Below, piece after piece: positions 1 through 8,976 of a stretch of 64,000 nucleotides of DNA; the first letter of the stretch is position 1, and each line of letters starts with the position of its first letter. Source of the DNA: Rheinheimera sp. (GTDB taxonomy: Bacteria > Pseudomonadota > Gammaproteobacteria > Enterobacterales > Alteromonadaceae). Below the pieces are notes generated by a model, which worked only from the letters and a program-made list of their open reading frames with translations, searched no databases and had not been told where the DNA came from. Where the stretch lies: NCBI GenBank assembly GCA_003482455.1, contig DMYW01000002.1:246778-310777 (forward strand). The letters are read 5' to 3'. A program made the position numbers and the translations under genes.

Positions 1-19
1 TAGACATCAAGAGCCGCCT

Positions 20-442
20 GTGGACAAGTTTGACCAACTGATCATCGAGCAACTGCAACAAGACGTGCGCCGTCCCATCGCCCGTATCGCGCAAGCCGTC
101 AATTTATCGCGCAGCGCCGTCAGTGAACGGATCCGCCGCCTTGAGCAACAAGGCGTGATCAAAGGTTATCAACTGCTGCTGGGCAGCCAAGCACCGCAAG
201 CCGTGGTCGCTGCTTATTTTGAAGTGCAGCATAAATCCGCGCGCTGTGCCGATTTGATCCCGTGGCTGGCCCAATACAGCGAAATTAAACGCTGCAATGG
301 CATCAGTGGTGACGTGGATTTAATGATTTATGTAGAGGCGGCATCGATGCCACGCTTGCATCAGATCCGAGAAGAATTGGATGCGCACCCCGACATAGTC
401 CGCGTGCGCACCCACATGGTGCTTAGCCATTGGATTGGCTAA
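20..442 (+). CDS. Lrp/AsnC-family transcriptional regulator (possibly 5'-truncated by window edge)
   Basis: The 140-residue product has an N-terminal helix-turn-helix (LIIEQLQQD through SRSAVSERIRRLEQQGVI, residues about 7-48) and then the RAM ligand-binding domain of the Lrp/AsnC family, ending with typical subunit-contact strands. Such proteins bind DNA as dimers to octamers and respond to amino acids. The only visible start is a GTG at 20 with a weak ribosome site. The frame stays open to base 2, so translation may begin upstream of the window. The length is slightly shorter than the usual 150 residues, which fits a missing N-terminus. It converges on the next gene with a 6-base gap. Family assignment is firm; the ligand is unknown. 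Confidence 0.85.
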   Translation: MDKFDQLIIEQLQQDVRRPIARIAQAVNLSRSAVSERIRRLEQQGVIKGYQLLLGSQAPQAVVAAYFEVQHKSARCADLIPWLAQYSEIKRCNGISGDVDLMIYVEAASMPRLHQIREELDAHPDIVRVRTHMVLSHWIG

Positions 443-448
443 GTTGGC

Positions 449-2161
449 TTATTTTTTCGGTGCTTCCATTTGCGTGCTAAACACCAAACCGCTGTCATTG
501 ACGTCCATAGTCATGTTCAACTTCATGTCGATTTTTTGCAGTTGTTCAAACTCTTTTTGTTGCTCTGGGCTGTCCACCGGCATAGCTGCCAGTACGCTGC
601 CGAAGAAGGCTTTGTAATCAATCCCCATCGACATTAAGCCGTTTTTGCTGGTGGCTTCTTTCATTACCGCATCGGCTTGAGTCTTGCCTTTATCACCGAC
701 AGAAATGGCGACATGGCTGTTGTTTAACTGCAACATAGGTTTCAGATCTGGCATTGCACCAGGTGGCAACATTGCGCTTAAATCTTGCGCTTCACCATCT
801 TTTGGCAGCGGAATGCTGGCTAAATCCGGCACCATAGCCTTGAGGCTTTCAATCACGGCGCGCGCATTGGTGGCGCTGACTGTCACTAACGCGTCTAACG
901 ACTTCGGTTGACCCGTGGCAGTGTCCATCTCAAAGCTGTTGAGCGTCACTGACATGCCCTGTACACCATTAGCCATACCTGTCATCGCCAGTGCCGCTAA
1001 TGGGTTGTTCGCGGTGGCGCCTTCTTGCATTTTCACCAAAGGCTCACAGGTGTATTTGGTTTGAGTGAAGGTGTTCCATAACTTACCCGCGCTGCTGGCC
1101 AATTGGCCCACATCAAAACCCAAGCCCCAATGCATAATCGCGCTGTTGTTGCCTGAAACCGCTGTTGGGATAAAACCGCGCATCGCTGACAACGCCGCCA
1201 CTGTGTCTTTGTTTTCTGTTGGGACGACCATTTTGCCGTTCATCGTGATATCAGTCGCGGCTACAGCATAAGAGCCGTCAAAATAGACACCAGGCCATGA
1301 TTTAGCGATTGCAGCCACGTCCGTGGCACAGGCTGGAGTGCGCCATACCGCCAGATCTGGATTGGCGTCCATCTCTGCGCCAAACAACGTATTGAGATCT
1401 TTGGCTAAACGGTTACCGTCTTTACTGGTTAAAACTTTGGCTAGCTGCTCGAAACTGAAGAAACCAATCATGCCTTGATTTAACTGATATTTCTTGGCGA
1501 TAGTGTCTATGTAGTTTGTTGACGCGAGGCTTTGCTCAGGTTTTTGCGCGCCCAGAATAATCGCTAAGTGTTCTGGCGCCAGTTTGCTGCTGGTCACAGC
1601 GTACGTGCCCCAACCAGCGTTAACACTGACCAACAAATCAAATTCGATGCCTTCTAGCACGAAGTGATATTGGCGATATTTCAACTCGTTCAGCTGCTGT
1701 GCTGTGTGGCTAAAACCAGACGCTTTTTCCGCGTCATCTAGCACTTTAAAAAATGCAGCTTCGTCAGCGACTTCCATTTTCATCACTGGCGCTACGCCAA
1801 CCATATACACTAGCGAACGCGTTTGCGCTTTTAAACCAAAATGACTGGCTACGCTTTCAGGAGTTTTCATCGCTTCAACATTGGCATTGATTACATGAGC
1901 AGCAAACTTTGCTTCTGGCGTTTCCGCGCTAGCAAGCTTCGTTTTCAGCTCTTCAAACACCTGTTGCGTTTGCGTCATGCTAAAACCCGACGCTTTGATA
2001 TAGGTGGCTAAATCAATTGGTTCCAACTGACCTGAAAACAGCACAGTATCCGCCGGTACATATTCTAGGACACCTAGAGCTGACTCCGACTTCATACCAA
2101 ATTTATAAAACACTGCTGCACCAGCAGCAATAACGGCGACCGCGATTAGCGTCTTGCGCAT
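449..2161 (-). CDS. Exported/membrane-anchored protein of unknown function, 570 aa
   Basis: I do not recognise a named family. The N-terminus (MRKTLIAVAVIAAGAAVFY) is a signal peptide or single membrane anchor, and the other 540 residues are soluble and probably periplasmic. The protein has acidic and alanine-rich stretches, two cysteines around residues 275-380, and an internal repeat-like feel of alternating hydrophobic and charged segments, as in DUF3352-type envelope proteins. That comparison is only an impression. The start has a good ribosome site (AAAGGAGTGAGTC) just upstream. It is monocistronic: about 200 bases and a terminator for the next minus-strand gene lie upstream, and the Lrp gene converges on it. 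Confidence 0.7.
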   Translation of the reverse strand: MRKTLIAVAVIAAGAAVFYKFGMKSESALGVLEYVPADTVLFSGQLEPIDLATYIKASGFSMTQTQQVFEELKTKLASAETPEAKFAAHVINANVEAMKTPESVASHFGLKAQTRSLVYMVGVAPVMKMEVADEAAFFKVLDDAEKASGFSHTAQQLNELKYRQYHFVLEGIEFDLLVSVNAGWGTYAVTSSKLAPEHLAIILGAQKPEQSLASTNYIDTIAKKYQLNQGMIGFFSFEQLAKVLTSKDGNRLAKDLNTLFGAEMDANPDLAVWRTPACATDVAAIAKSWPGVYFDGSYAVAATDITMNGKMVVPTENKDTVAALSAMRGFIPTAVSGNNSAIMHWGLGFDVGQLASSAGKLWNTFTQTKYTCEPLVKMQEGATANNPLAALAMTGMANGVQGMSVTLNSFEMDTATGQPKSLDALVTVSATNARAVIESLKAMVPDLASIPLPKDGEAQDLSAMLPPGAMPDLKPMLQLNNSHVAISVGDKGKTQADAVMKEATSKNGLMSMGIDYKAFFGSVLAAMPVDSPEQQKEFEQLQKIDMKLNMTMDVNDSGLVFSTQMEAPKK

Positions 2162-2323
2162 GACTCACTCCTTTGTATTGATGCGGCCGTTAATGACGAA
2201 ACCGCGAAGCATGCCGCCCTGAACGGGGCGAAATTGACAGATAGACACAGATTCACCGGAAATGCTCAACAATTCAAGTTTTTGTTGCCGGATGGTTAAA
2301 GCAATTTGTAAGAAAATGCTGAA

Positions 2324-2351
2324 ATAAAAACAGCGCCCGTAAGCGCTGTTT
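2324..2351 (-). terminator. Rho-independent terminator of the FAD dehydrogenase gene
   Basis: Perfect 9-bp arms AAACAGCGC (2328-2336) and GCGCTGTTT (2343-2351) are separated by 6 bases. On the minus strand the stem is followed by TTTTATTT. It lies 19 bases past the stop codon of the gene ending at 2370. Confidence 0.85.
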
Positions 2352-2369
2352 CCAATTCTGCGAAACGAT

Positions 2370-3986
2370 TTATGCCGGTTGATGCGCGGCGAGCATCTGC
2401 AGCGCCAGCGCTTCCGCCACCTTGATGCCATCGATCGCCGCCGACCAAATGCCACCGGCGTAACCCGCGCCTTCACCGGCTGGGTACAAACCTTTGGTAT
2501 TGATACTTTGGCAATCGGCGCCACGTTTAATACACACAGGCGATGAGGTGCGCGTTTCCACGCCCGTTAACAAGCCATCTTCACGGGCAAAACCACGAAT
2601 TTGTTTATCAAATTCAGGAATGGCTTCGCGAATCGCGGCAATCGCGAAGTCAGGTAGCACACCCGATAAATCGGTCAGCTTCACCCCTGGCGTGTACGAC
2701 GGCTGCACATCCCCCAATTCTGTGGAAGGCCGGCCGGCGAGGAAATCAGCCACACGTTGCGCAGGCGCATCGTAATTGCTGCCACCGAGCACAAACGCCG
2801 CCGATTCCAATTGGCGCTGCAATTCAATACCCGCCAACGGATGCCCCGGATAGTCACGTTCTGGGTCAATGCCAACCACAATAGCGCTGTTGGCGTTGCG
2901 CTCGTTGCGTGAGTATTGGCTCATGCCGTTGGTGACGACACGACCTTCTTCCGAGGTGGCTGCCACGACAGTGCCGCCTGGGCACATACAGAAGCTGTAT
3001 ACGGTGCGGCCATTTTTGCAGTGATGTACCAGCTTGTAATCAGCGGCGCCTAAGATGGGGTTGCCGGCGTTACTACCAAAGCGGCAGCTGTCGATCATCG
3101 ACTGGCGATGTTCAATCCGAAAGCCAATTGAAAAGGGTTTGGCTTCCATATAGACGCCGCGCTGATACAGCATTTCAAAGGTATCACGCGCGCTGTGGCC
3201 GACCGCCAGCACCACAAACCGGCTGTGTAGTTCGCTGCCATCGGCTAACTTCACGCCGGTGAGCTGGTCGCCGTCGCGCAGGATGTCATCAACGCGAGCG
3301 CTAAAGCGGATCTCACCACCAAGCTCTAAGATCTGCGCCCGCATTTGTTCGACCATGGTGACCAATTTGAAGGTACCAATGTGCGGCTTGCTGACATACA
3401 TGATTTCTTCCGGCGCACCGGCGGCGACAAATTCAGTCAGTACTTTGCGGCCGTAATGTTTGGGATCTTTGATTTGGCTGTATAACTTGCCGTCGGAAAA
3501 CGTACCGGCGCCGCCTTCACCAAATTGCACATTCGATTCGGTGTTCAGCGGCTTTTTCCGCCAGAAACCGAAGGTGTCTTTGGTGCGTTCGCGCACCGCT
3601 TTGCCGCGCTCTAAAATAATTGGCTTAAAGCCCATTTGCGCCAAAATCAAACCGGCGAACAAACCACAAGGGCCCAACCCGATCACGATGGGGCGCTCGG
3701 TCAAATCAGTTGGAGCCTTGGCGACATATTTGTAGCTGGTATCCGGGGTCAGTCGAATTTGTGGATCGTTGGCATGCGCCTTTAACAGCGCGTCATCCAT
3801 GCCGGTATCAACATCGAGCGTGTAAATCAGCTGAATATCCGATTTTTTCCGCGCGTCATAACCGCGGCGAAACACGGTAAAGCTCTGCAATTGCTCAGCT
3901 TTAATTTTTAACCGCTGACAAATAGCGGCTGGCAAGTCGTCATCGCTGTGATTCAGCGGCAACTTCAATTCATTAATACGGATCAT
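2370..3986 (-). CDS. FAD-dependent NAD(P)-type dehydrogenase, conserved family
   Basis: The 538-residue protein has an N-terminal alpha/beta domain (IRINELKLPLNHSDDDL) and then a Rossmann FAD-binding core with the dinucleotide motif GLGPCGLFAGL near residue 100. A second conserved block is GEGGAGTFSDGKL near residue 155. The C-terminus contains GEGAGYAGGI, typical of the HI0933/uncharacterised FAD-dependent oxidoreductase family found across gammaproteobacteria. The substrate is unknown. I chose the ATG at 3986 because AAGGAACATCG precedes it and the conserved N-terminus begins there; the longer frame adds 19 unconvincing residues. It is transcribed alone and divergently from the ferredoxin gene. 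Confidence 0.85.
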   Translation of the reverse strand: MIRINELKLPLNHSDDDLPAAICQRLKIKAEQLQSFTVFRRGYDARKKSDIQLIYTLDVDTGMDDALLKAHANDPQIRLTPDTSYKYVAKAPTDLTERPIVIGLGPCGLFAGLILAQMGFKPIILERGKAVRERTKDTFGFWRKKPLNTESNVQFGEGGAGTFSDGKLYSQIKDPKHYGRKVLTEFVAAGAPEEIMYVSKPHIGTFKLVTMVEQMRAQILELGGEIRFSARVDDILRDGDQLTGVKLADGSELHSRFVVLAVGHSARDTFEMLYQRGVYMEAKPFSIGFRIEHRQSMIDSCRFGSNAGNPILGAADYKLVHHCKNGRTVYSFCMCPGGTVVAATSEEGRVVTNGMSQYSRNERNANSAIVVGIDPERDYPGHPLAGIELQRQLESAAFVLGGSNYDAPAQRVADFLAGRPSTELGDVQPSYTPGVKLTDLSGVLPDFAIAAIREAIPEFDKQIRGFAREDGLLTGVETRTSSPVCIKRGADCQSINTKGLYPAGEGAGYAGGIWSAAIDGIKVAEALALQMLAAHQPA

Positions 3987-4282
3987 CGATGTTCCTTGAG
4001 GTGTCTTGGCGCGTGCAAGGGCGCTCACAATGCAGAACAACACCCAGCGCGAATTGGCGGGGCGAAACTTAGCCGTGTTGACCGTTCTCTGGCACTAAAC
4101 TGCAATGCTAAACGGCAATACGGCCTGACATTTTACGCCAAAAACGCCGGGCTGTCCGAGGCTTTTCGCCGCCATGGCAAGACGCGCCTGTCACCGCCGC
4201 CTTCTCGACTTTGCTGCAGCGGCTTTCTTGTGTTTTTGATGTGATCCGTTAGAATCCGCCGCACAAGGCTTTGGAGGTTGGT

Positions 4283-4609
4283 ATGGCGTTTGTCGTGACA
4301 GATAATTGCATCAAATGCAAATACACAGATTGTGTATCGGTATGTCCTGCGGATGCGTTTTACGAAGGGCCCAATTTTTTGGCCATCAGCCCAATTGACT
4401 GCATCGACTGCGGTTTATGCGAGCCCGAGTGCCCAGCCAACGCCATTGTGCAACAAGATGCGCTGACACCCGATCAAGCACATTTTCTGGAATTAAACGC
4501 CGAATTGGCCGCCGTGTGGCCGAATATCACGCAGGTCAAAGCCCCGCTGCCCGATGCTGACCAATGGAATGGCGTGCCGGATAAACTGGCGCATTTAATT
4601 ACCGACTAA
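4283..4609 (+). CDS. fdxA: 7Fe ferredoxin
   Basis: The 108-residue electron-transfer protein has the FdxA cysteine pattern. The N-terminal CIKCKYTDCVSVCP supplies ligands for a [3Fe-4S] and a [4Fe-4S] centre, and the second motif is CIDCGLCEPECP. The long C-terminal tail (WPNITQVKAPLPDAD) is characteristic of the Azotobacter FdI/FdxA type. The start at 4283 follows TTGGAGGTTGGT, a strong ribosome site. In many gammaproteobacteria fdxA sits beside mutS; here it stands alone between a divergent FAD dehydrogenase and a convergent ABC transporter. Confidence 0.93.
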   Translation: MAFVVTDNCIKCKYTDCVSVCPADAFYEGPNFLAISPIDCIDCGLCEPECPANAIVQQDALTPDQAHFLELNAELAAVWPNITQVKAPLPDADQWNGVPDKLAHLITD

Positions 4610-4624
4610 CCTGCGCCCACTCAC

Positions 4625-4670
4625 CGAAAAAACAACGCCGAGCCATCACTATGCTCGGCGTTGTTGTTTT
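4625..4670. terminator. Bidirectional terminator between fdxA and the ABC transporter
   Basis: 13-bp perfect arms AACAACGCCGAGC (4631-4643) and GCTCGGCGTTGTT (4653-4665) are flanked by an A-run on the left and TTGTTGTTTT on the right, so it can end transcription from both converging genes. Confidence 0.85.
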
Positions 4671-4732
4671 GGGAATGGGTGTCCACAGGCACCCTTTTAA
4701 TCCGTTAGGTTAGGGCGCCTAACTAACTCACT

Positions 4733-5641
4733 TTAGCCTGCAACATCAAACAGTTGCTGCTCCAAGGTCTGGCCTAGCGTCAGCTGTTTGTAGCGCCATT
4801 GTTCACGGCGCAACAAACTCAAAATGGCCAAGTCGGCTTCGGTCAGCAATTGCGGGTCGTACTCCAAGACCAGCTCTTGTTTTTGTGGTGATCGGGCATC
4901 CAGAATGCCGGGCAATGCACGACAGGCCGCCAGCACTTGCTCCATCGGCGCTTGATCCAGCTGCAAGGTCATAAAGCCACGACTAGACGCGCCACTGACC
5001 GCTTGTTGCACCAAACGGCCTTGTTCGATATACAGCACAGTGCCGCACAAGCGCTCCAGTTCAAATAAGTTGTGCGAACTGATTAAGAAGGTAGTTTCAC
5101 CACTCATCTTCGACACTAGCTGGCGAATTTGCAGCGCATTCGCTGGGTCTAAACCGGCGGTCGGTTCATCCAGCAGCACCAGTTTTGGTTGACCCAGCAA
5201 GGCCTGCGCAATGGCGACGCGTTTTTTCATGCCGTGACTGAGCGCGGTTGGTTTACTGTTGAGATGCTCGGGCAACTCGACCAGTTGCAGCACACGTTTG
5301 GCTTCGGCACGCGCCGTCGCTTTATTCATGCCTTGCAGCTGACCGTACAATTCCAACTGTGCACCTATGGTGAAATTGGGGTCTAACAAGGCATCTTGTG
5401 GCAAGGCGCTGACTTGGCCAAACAAGGCGCTAGAGCCCGGCGCATGGCCAAAGATCCGCAAGTTACCTTGGCTGGGCGCCAAGTAGCCGCACAGCAAGCT
5501 AAACAAGGTGGTTTTGCCGGCGCCATTGGGGCCAATTAGCGCGATAGGTTCACCGGCATGCAGCGTGAAGGTTAAGTTGTCGAGTACAGTCTTGCGACCA
5601 AAACGTTTGCCAAGGCCATGGGCTTCAATCATCGGCATCAT
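4733..5641 (-). CDS. ABC transporter ATP-binding protein (ABC-2 type)
   Basis: The 302-residue ATPase has Walker A GPNGAGKTT, an ABC signature read as LSHGMKKR, Walker B LVLLDEPTAGLDP and the switch histidine in ISSHNLFELE. The last 90 residues form the variable C-terminal domain seen in NosF/NatA/CcmA-like exporters. The start at 5641 overlaps the stop of the upstream permease gene as ATGA, so the two are translationally coupled. The longer frame runs into the permease and is not used. The signature serine is kept but the usual GGQ is replaced by HGM, which is common in this subclass. The transported substrate is unknown. Confidence 0.88.
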   Translation of the reverse strand: MMPMIEAHGLGKRFGRKTVLDNLTFTLHAGEPIALIGPNGAGKTTLFSLLCGYLAPSQGNLRIFGHAPGSSALFGQVSALPQDALLDPNFTIGAQLELYGQLQGMNKATARAEAKRVLQLVELPEHLNSKPTALSHGMKKRVAIAQALLGQPKLVLLDEPTAGLDPANALQIRQLVSKMSGETTFLISSHNLFELERLCGTVLYIEQGRLVQQAVSGASSRGFMTLQLDQAPMEQVLAACRALPGILDARSPQKQELVLEYDPQLLTEADLAILSLLRREQWRYKQLTLGQTLEQQLFDVAG

Positions 5642-6468
5642 ACGTTTTTCTCCTTCATCACCAACAAGCCAATAGCAAGGATCACCAGCGTTTGTATCAG
5701 CGGCAAATCCGCATAATCCAGTGTGACCCAACCGGCGTTTTTATACAGTTGGCCAATTTGTGCGCCAGGCAAATAAGCCAGCAACGACTGCAAACTTGGC
5801 TGCAAATAAATCAGATAACCCAGCAGGCCCAGCAGCACACCGCCGCCAAAAATCACTAGGCTGATGGCCATCCGATTGGATTTCACCAAGGCCGAAGCCA
5901 GAGCCATCAAGGCCGTAAACGGTAATAACACGATCAACAAATTGATGATGATTTGCAGCGCAGGTAGCAATAAATTCAGCGGCACTTGTTCAAGACGATA
6001 AGCTGTCATGCCAAGCGTGGCCAGCATAGCCGCGCTGATCAACACAGTTTGCACCAGCATTTGCCCGACAAACCGGCCGATAAAAATGCTTTCGCGACTG
6101 GTACGCAAGGTTAAAAACCGTAAGGTGCCACGAGCGCGGTCACTGCAGGTTTGGTCGGACGCAAAAAAGATCACGCCAAACGGCAGCAAAGTCAGCGTCA
6201 CTAGCCAAAACACCATCATCTCGGGTTCACCCCACGCCAAGATTTGGTTCATGCCGAGCATACCGATGCCTTGCATCAAGAATTGCTGCACTTCGGGATT
6301 TTTCATTTGTACGGCGGCTTCGAAAATGCCGTACCGCAGGATCACATACCAAACGACGGCAAACGCGCCTAAGGCAAACCAACCACGGGGCGTGGCAAAC
6401 AAACGGTTAAGTTCAAAGCGGGCAATAAGCCCGACAGATCTGGGTTGAATGGATGGCAACAGTAGCAT
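5638..6468 (-). CDS. ABC-2 type transporter permease
   Basis: The 276-residue integral membrane protein has about six hydrophobic segments (residues about 30-48, 85-105, 135-155, 170-195, 205-225 and 250-270) and the layout of NosY/ABC-2 permeases, including the amphipathic loop FFASDQTCSDRARGTLRFL between the second and third segments. It is the first gene of a two-gene operon with the ATPase at 4733-5641. AAGGAGCTCAGCG precedes its ATG. There is no substrate-binding protein nearby, so an exporter is more likely than an importer. Confidence 0.87.
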   Translation of the reverse strand: MLLLPSIQPRSVGLIARFELNRLFATPRGWFALGAFAVVWYVILRYGIFEAAVQMKNPEVQQFLMQGIGMLGMNQILAWGEPEMMVFWLVTLTLLPFGVIFFASDQTCSDRARGTLRFLTLRTSRESIFIGRFVGQMLVQTVLISAAMLATLGMTAYRLEQVPLNLLLPALQIIINLLIVLLPFTALMALASALVKSNRMAISLVIFGGGVLLGLLGYLIYLQPSLQSLLAYLPGAQIGQLYKNAGWVTLDYADLPLIQTLVILAIGLLVMKEKNV

Positions 6469-6618
6469 CGCTGAGCTCCTTAACGTGCGCTGACTGACGA
6501 AGATTCATCAGCTAACGCAAAGATAGTGCCACAGCTAAACAATTGATCTACAAATAATATTTTTCTGAATGTTTCTAGGTAGGCGGCGGTATTTACCAAA
6601 AATTAGTCAAATCAACGA

Positions 6619-6840
6619 CTAAGAGTCAAACGGCATAATTGACGCAGGCTGCTGTTTTTGGACATGACGCTTTAACAAATAATAACCCAGCCACGAACTG
6701 ACCAAGCATAACAAAGCTGCTTTGCTACGTTGAGCCAACGACAATTCAGGCATGGTCAACGCCAAAAATACGGGGGCATAGAAGAAATACAAGACAAAAC
6801 AAATAAGGAGAAAATCACGTAGGGCAAATTCAACATCCAT
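6619..6840 (-). CDS. Small membrane protein, unknown function (73 aa)
   Basis: A short frame starting at the ATG at 6840 gives a protein with two predicted membrane helices (residues about 8-30 and 38-56) and a charged C-terminal tail ending in LKRHVQKQQPASIMPFDS. AAGGACTACGGCAG lies upstream, rather far from the start. A TTG at 6879 would add 13 residues but is less likely. I cannot name a family. It sits between two unrelated genes with about 100-150 bases free on each side. Confidence 0.5.
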   Translation of the reverse strand: MDVEFALRDFLLICFVLYFFYAPVFLALTMPELSLAQRSKAALLCLVSSWLGYYLLKRHVQKQQPASIMPFDS

Positions 6841-6962
6841 GATACTGCCGTAGTCCTTGAAGATTACCTGAATTGACAACAGAATAGCGGCACTCCTGTA
6901 CCGCTCGCAAGCCTTATTCGTGCATTTTATCGCCGATTTCTAACAACTGTTCGAATTTGTAA

Positions 6963-8303
6963 TTAAAACCAGCGATCTTTCACCATGCCATAGTGGAAAT
7001 AGCCCCACTGACCGACGCGACGTAGCGGTGCAAACGGGAATTTCGGCAATGGTGTTTGATACAACGGGATCTGCGGTAAGGCCAAGCCGGCAGCTCGTTG
7101 GGCTAAACGATAGCCTGCTTGCACCGAAAAAGACAAGCCACTGCCACAATATCCCATGCTGTACAGCACATTTCCTGCGTCATCTGCTTGATAAATGTGC
7201 GGAATATCATCCAGCGACATACAAATCCAGCCGCTCCATTGATAGGCGTAGTTTAAGCTCGAAAGTGCAGGGAAGCTTTGTTTCAGCACAGCTAACAAGC
7301 GATTGGCGTAATAAGGATCATTGGCTTGTTGGCCGGTGATCGCGCCGCGTCCACCAAACAAAATGCGGTTATCGGGCAGTTTGCGGTAGTAGTATTTCAG
7401 TGCTCGGGTGTCCATCACCACTTGGTTGGTTTGGAAACGACAATCGGCTAATTGCTGCGCGGATAAGGGCTCGGTGACGATAATTTGCGACAACACTGGC
7501 AAAGTGCGCGCTTGCACGCCCAGATGCAGGCCTTTGGGTGTATAGCCATTGGTGGCCAGAATAACTTTGCGCGCGCGAATTTGCGCCTGCGGCGTGTCGA
7601 CGATCTGCCAGAGGCCGTCACGTCGGATCGACAAGGCCGGCGTGCCGGTGTGGATCCGTGCGCCAGCTTGACGGGCGAGCGCATGGTAGCCATACGCCAG
7701 TTTCAGCGGGTTGACGCCAAAGCCGTCGGCAAAGCGCAAAGCGCCAAAACACTGCTCGTCACCGACATAACGCTGATGCACATCATCACGCGACAGTAAT
7801 TCCACTTGATAACCAAACATTGACTGCAACAACTCCGCCTGTGCGGTCAGCGTTTTAACCATCGACGGTTTGTGCGCCATCCGCAAATAACCCATATCTT
7901 GCGGTTGGCAGTCGATGCCGGTAGCAATCAAGCCTTTGACCCGCTCTAAGCCTTCACAAAATTCGTGATAGACCCCGCGCATCACCTCATCGCCCCATTG
8001 TTTTTGCATCTGGGAGTAGGGTTTACGGCCGCTGGATTTCAACACAAAACCAGCGTTGCGGCCGCTGCAGCCCCACGCCGTTTGGTTGGCTTCAATCACC
8101 ACGGCTGTAATGCCATGTTCACTGGCTAAGTGATACGCCGCCGACAGTCCGGTGTAACCGGCGCCAATAATCAACACATCGGTGTCGATCGACTGAGTTA
8201 ACACGCCATCGTCGGCTGGCGCAGGGCCTGCCTGACTTGCCCAATAACTATCGGGATAAGGGTCACCTTGGCCTGGGTGGCGGTCATGCAGCGGATCGTA
8301 CAT
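6963..8303 (-). CDS. FAD-dependent amine/amino-acid oxidoreductase (DadA/PuuB-like)
   Basis: The 446-residue protein starts with a tail containing DRHPGQGDPYPDSYWASQAGPAP, the N-terminal signature of gamma-glutamylputrescine oxidoreductase-like enzymes (shown here as two adjacent pieces: DRHPGQGDPYPDSYW and ASQAGPAP). The FAD motif VLIIGAGYTGLSAAYHLA follows at about residue 43, then CSGRNAGFV, the flavin-contacting loop of the DAO family. The C-terminus carries GYCGSGLSFSVQAGYRLA. It probably oxidises a secondary amine or D-amino acid; the substrate cannot be fixed from sequence. The ATG at 8303 follows TTAGGACTTTGTG. It is divergent from the acetyltransferase gene, which may share regulation. 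Confidence 0.82.
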   Translation of the reverse strand: MYDPLHDRHPGQGDPYPDSYWASQAGPAPADDGVLTQSIDTDVLIIGAGYTGLSAAYHLASEHGITAVVIEANQTAWGCSGRNAGFVLKSSGRKPYSQMQKQWGDEVMRGVYHEFCEGLERVKGLIATGIDCQPQDMGYLRMAHKPSMVKTLTAQAELLQSMFGYQVELLSRDDVHQRYVGDEQCFGALRFADGFGVNPLKLAYGYHALARQAGARIHTGTPALSIRRDGLWQIVDTPQAQIRARKVILATNGYTPKGLHLGVQARTLPVLSQIIVTEPLSAQQLADCRFQTNQVVMDTRALKYYYRKLPDNRILFGGRGAITGQQANDPYYANRLLAVLKQSFPALSSLNYAYQWSGWICMSLDDIPHIYQADDAGNVLYSMGYCGSGLSFSVQAGYRLAQRAAGLALPQIPLYQTPLPKFPFAPLRRVGQWGYFHYGMVKDRWF

Positions 8304-8391
8304 CACAAAGTCCTAAACTTGCTGGAGTTGGCAAAAGATTGCATCATGATGCAAAACCTTCTGTCCTTTGAAAAGCCGTCTGGACTGCAAC

Positions 8392-8961
8392 ATGGATCAG
8401 CAACCTATCATATTACAACCACTCAGTGCCGAGCATTTTGCCGCTGTGATTGCCCTTGGCAATCGCGTGCACGGCGATGGCTATTTGGATGACGCCAGTA
8501 TGCTGGATTATTTCCAGCGTGGCATCAAAGATGACATCAATGCTGGAGTGGTCGCGCTCAAGAACGAGCAGGTGGTTGGTTTTCGCTTGGTGTTTGCGCC
8601 CGAGCAGTGGCAAGCCGACCAATGGACCAGCCCGGAACTATGGCCCGTGCCCAAAGCACAATTGGGTTATTTCAAATGCAATACAGTGGCACCGGAATTA
8701 CAGGGGCAAGGCGTTGGCGGCTTGTTATTGCAACGCTCGATCGAAGGGCTGAAGGCGCAAGGCGCCCGCGCCGGTTTGGCGCATTTGTGGATGGAAAGCC
8801 CTGGCAACGCCGCCGTGCGCTATTTCAGCAAACATGGTGGCCAATTGGTGAAAGTGCACCCAGACAAATGGAACGCCGACAGCAAAGCCGGTTATACCTG
8901 CGTGCGCTGCGGCAACGATTGCCACTGCCACGCCGCCGAAATGGTGTTGTGTTTTGCATAG
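8392..8961 (+). CDS. GNAT-family N-acetyltransferase with cysteine-rich tail
   Basis: The 189-residue protein has the GNAT fold: acetyl-CoA site TVAPELQGQGVGGLLLQRSIE (split as VAPELQGQGVGG and LLLQRSIE) near residues 100-120, preceded by the beta-strand GYFKCN. The C-terminal 25 residues contain five cysteines and two histidines (CVRCGNDCHC, then AAEMVLC), which could bind a metal; this is unusual for the family. The start at 8392 is the first plausible ATG, with only a weak ribosome site. It is divergent from the amine oxidase and convergent with the GGDEF-EAL gene. The acceptor substrate is unknown. Confidence 0.78.
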   Translation: MDQQPIILQPLSAEHFAAVIALGNRVHGDGYLDDASMLDYFQRGIKDDINAGVVALKNEQVVGFRLVFAPEQWQADQWTSPELWPVPKAQLGYFKCNTVAPELQGQGVGGLLLQRSIEGLKAQGARAGLAHLWMESPGNAAVRYFSKHGGQLVKVHPDKWNADSKAGYTCVRCGNDCHCHAAEMVLCFA

Positions 8962-8976
8962 ACGGGTCTGCACCCA

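Noticed and set aside
2165..2524. Minus-strand frame of 119 codons between the first two minus-strand genes
   Set aside because: It overlaps the end of the FAD dehydrogenase and its terminator in another frame, has Arg-rich unnatural composition, and lacks support.
4706..4730. GTTAGG-GCG-CCTAAC sequence resembling the RiPP regulator boxes
   Set aside because: It lacks the CAA/TTG extension and lies at the 3' end of an ABC transporter gene; more likely part of a 3' stem than a binding site.
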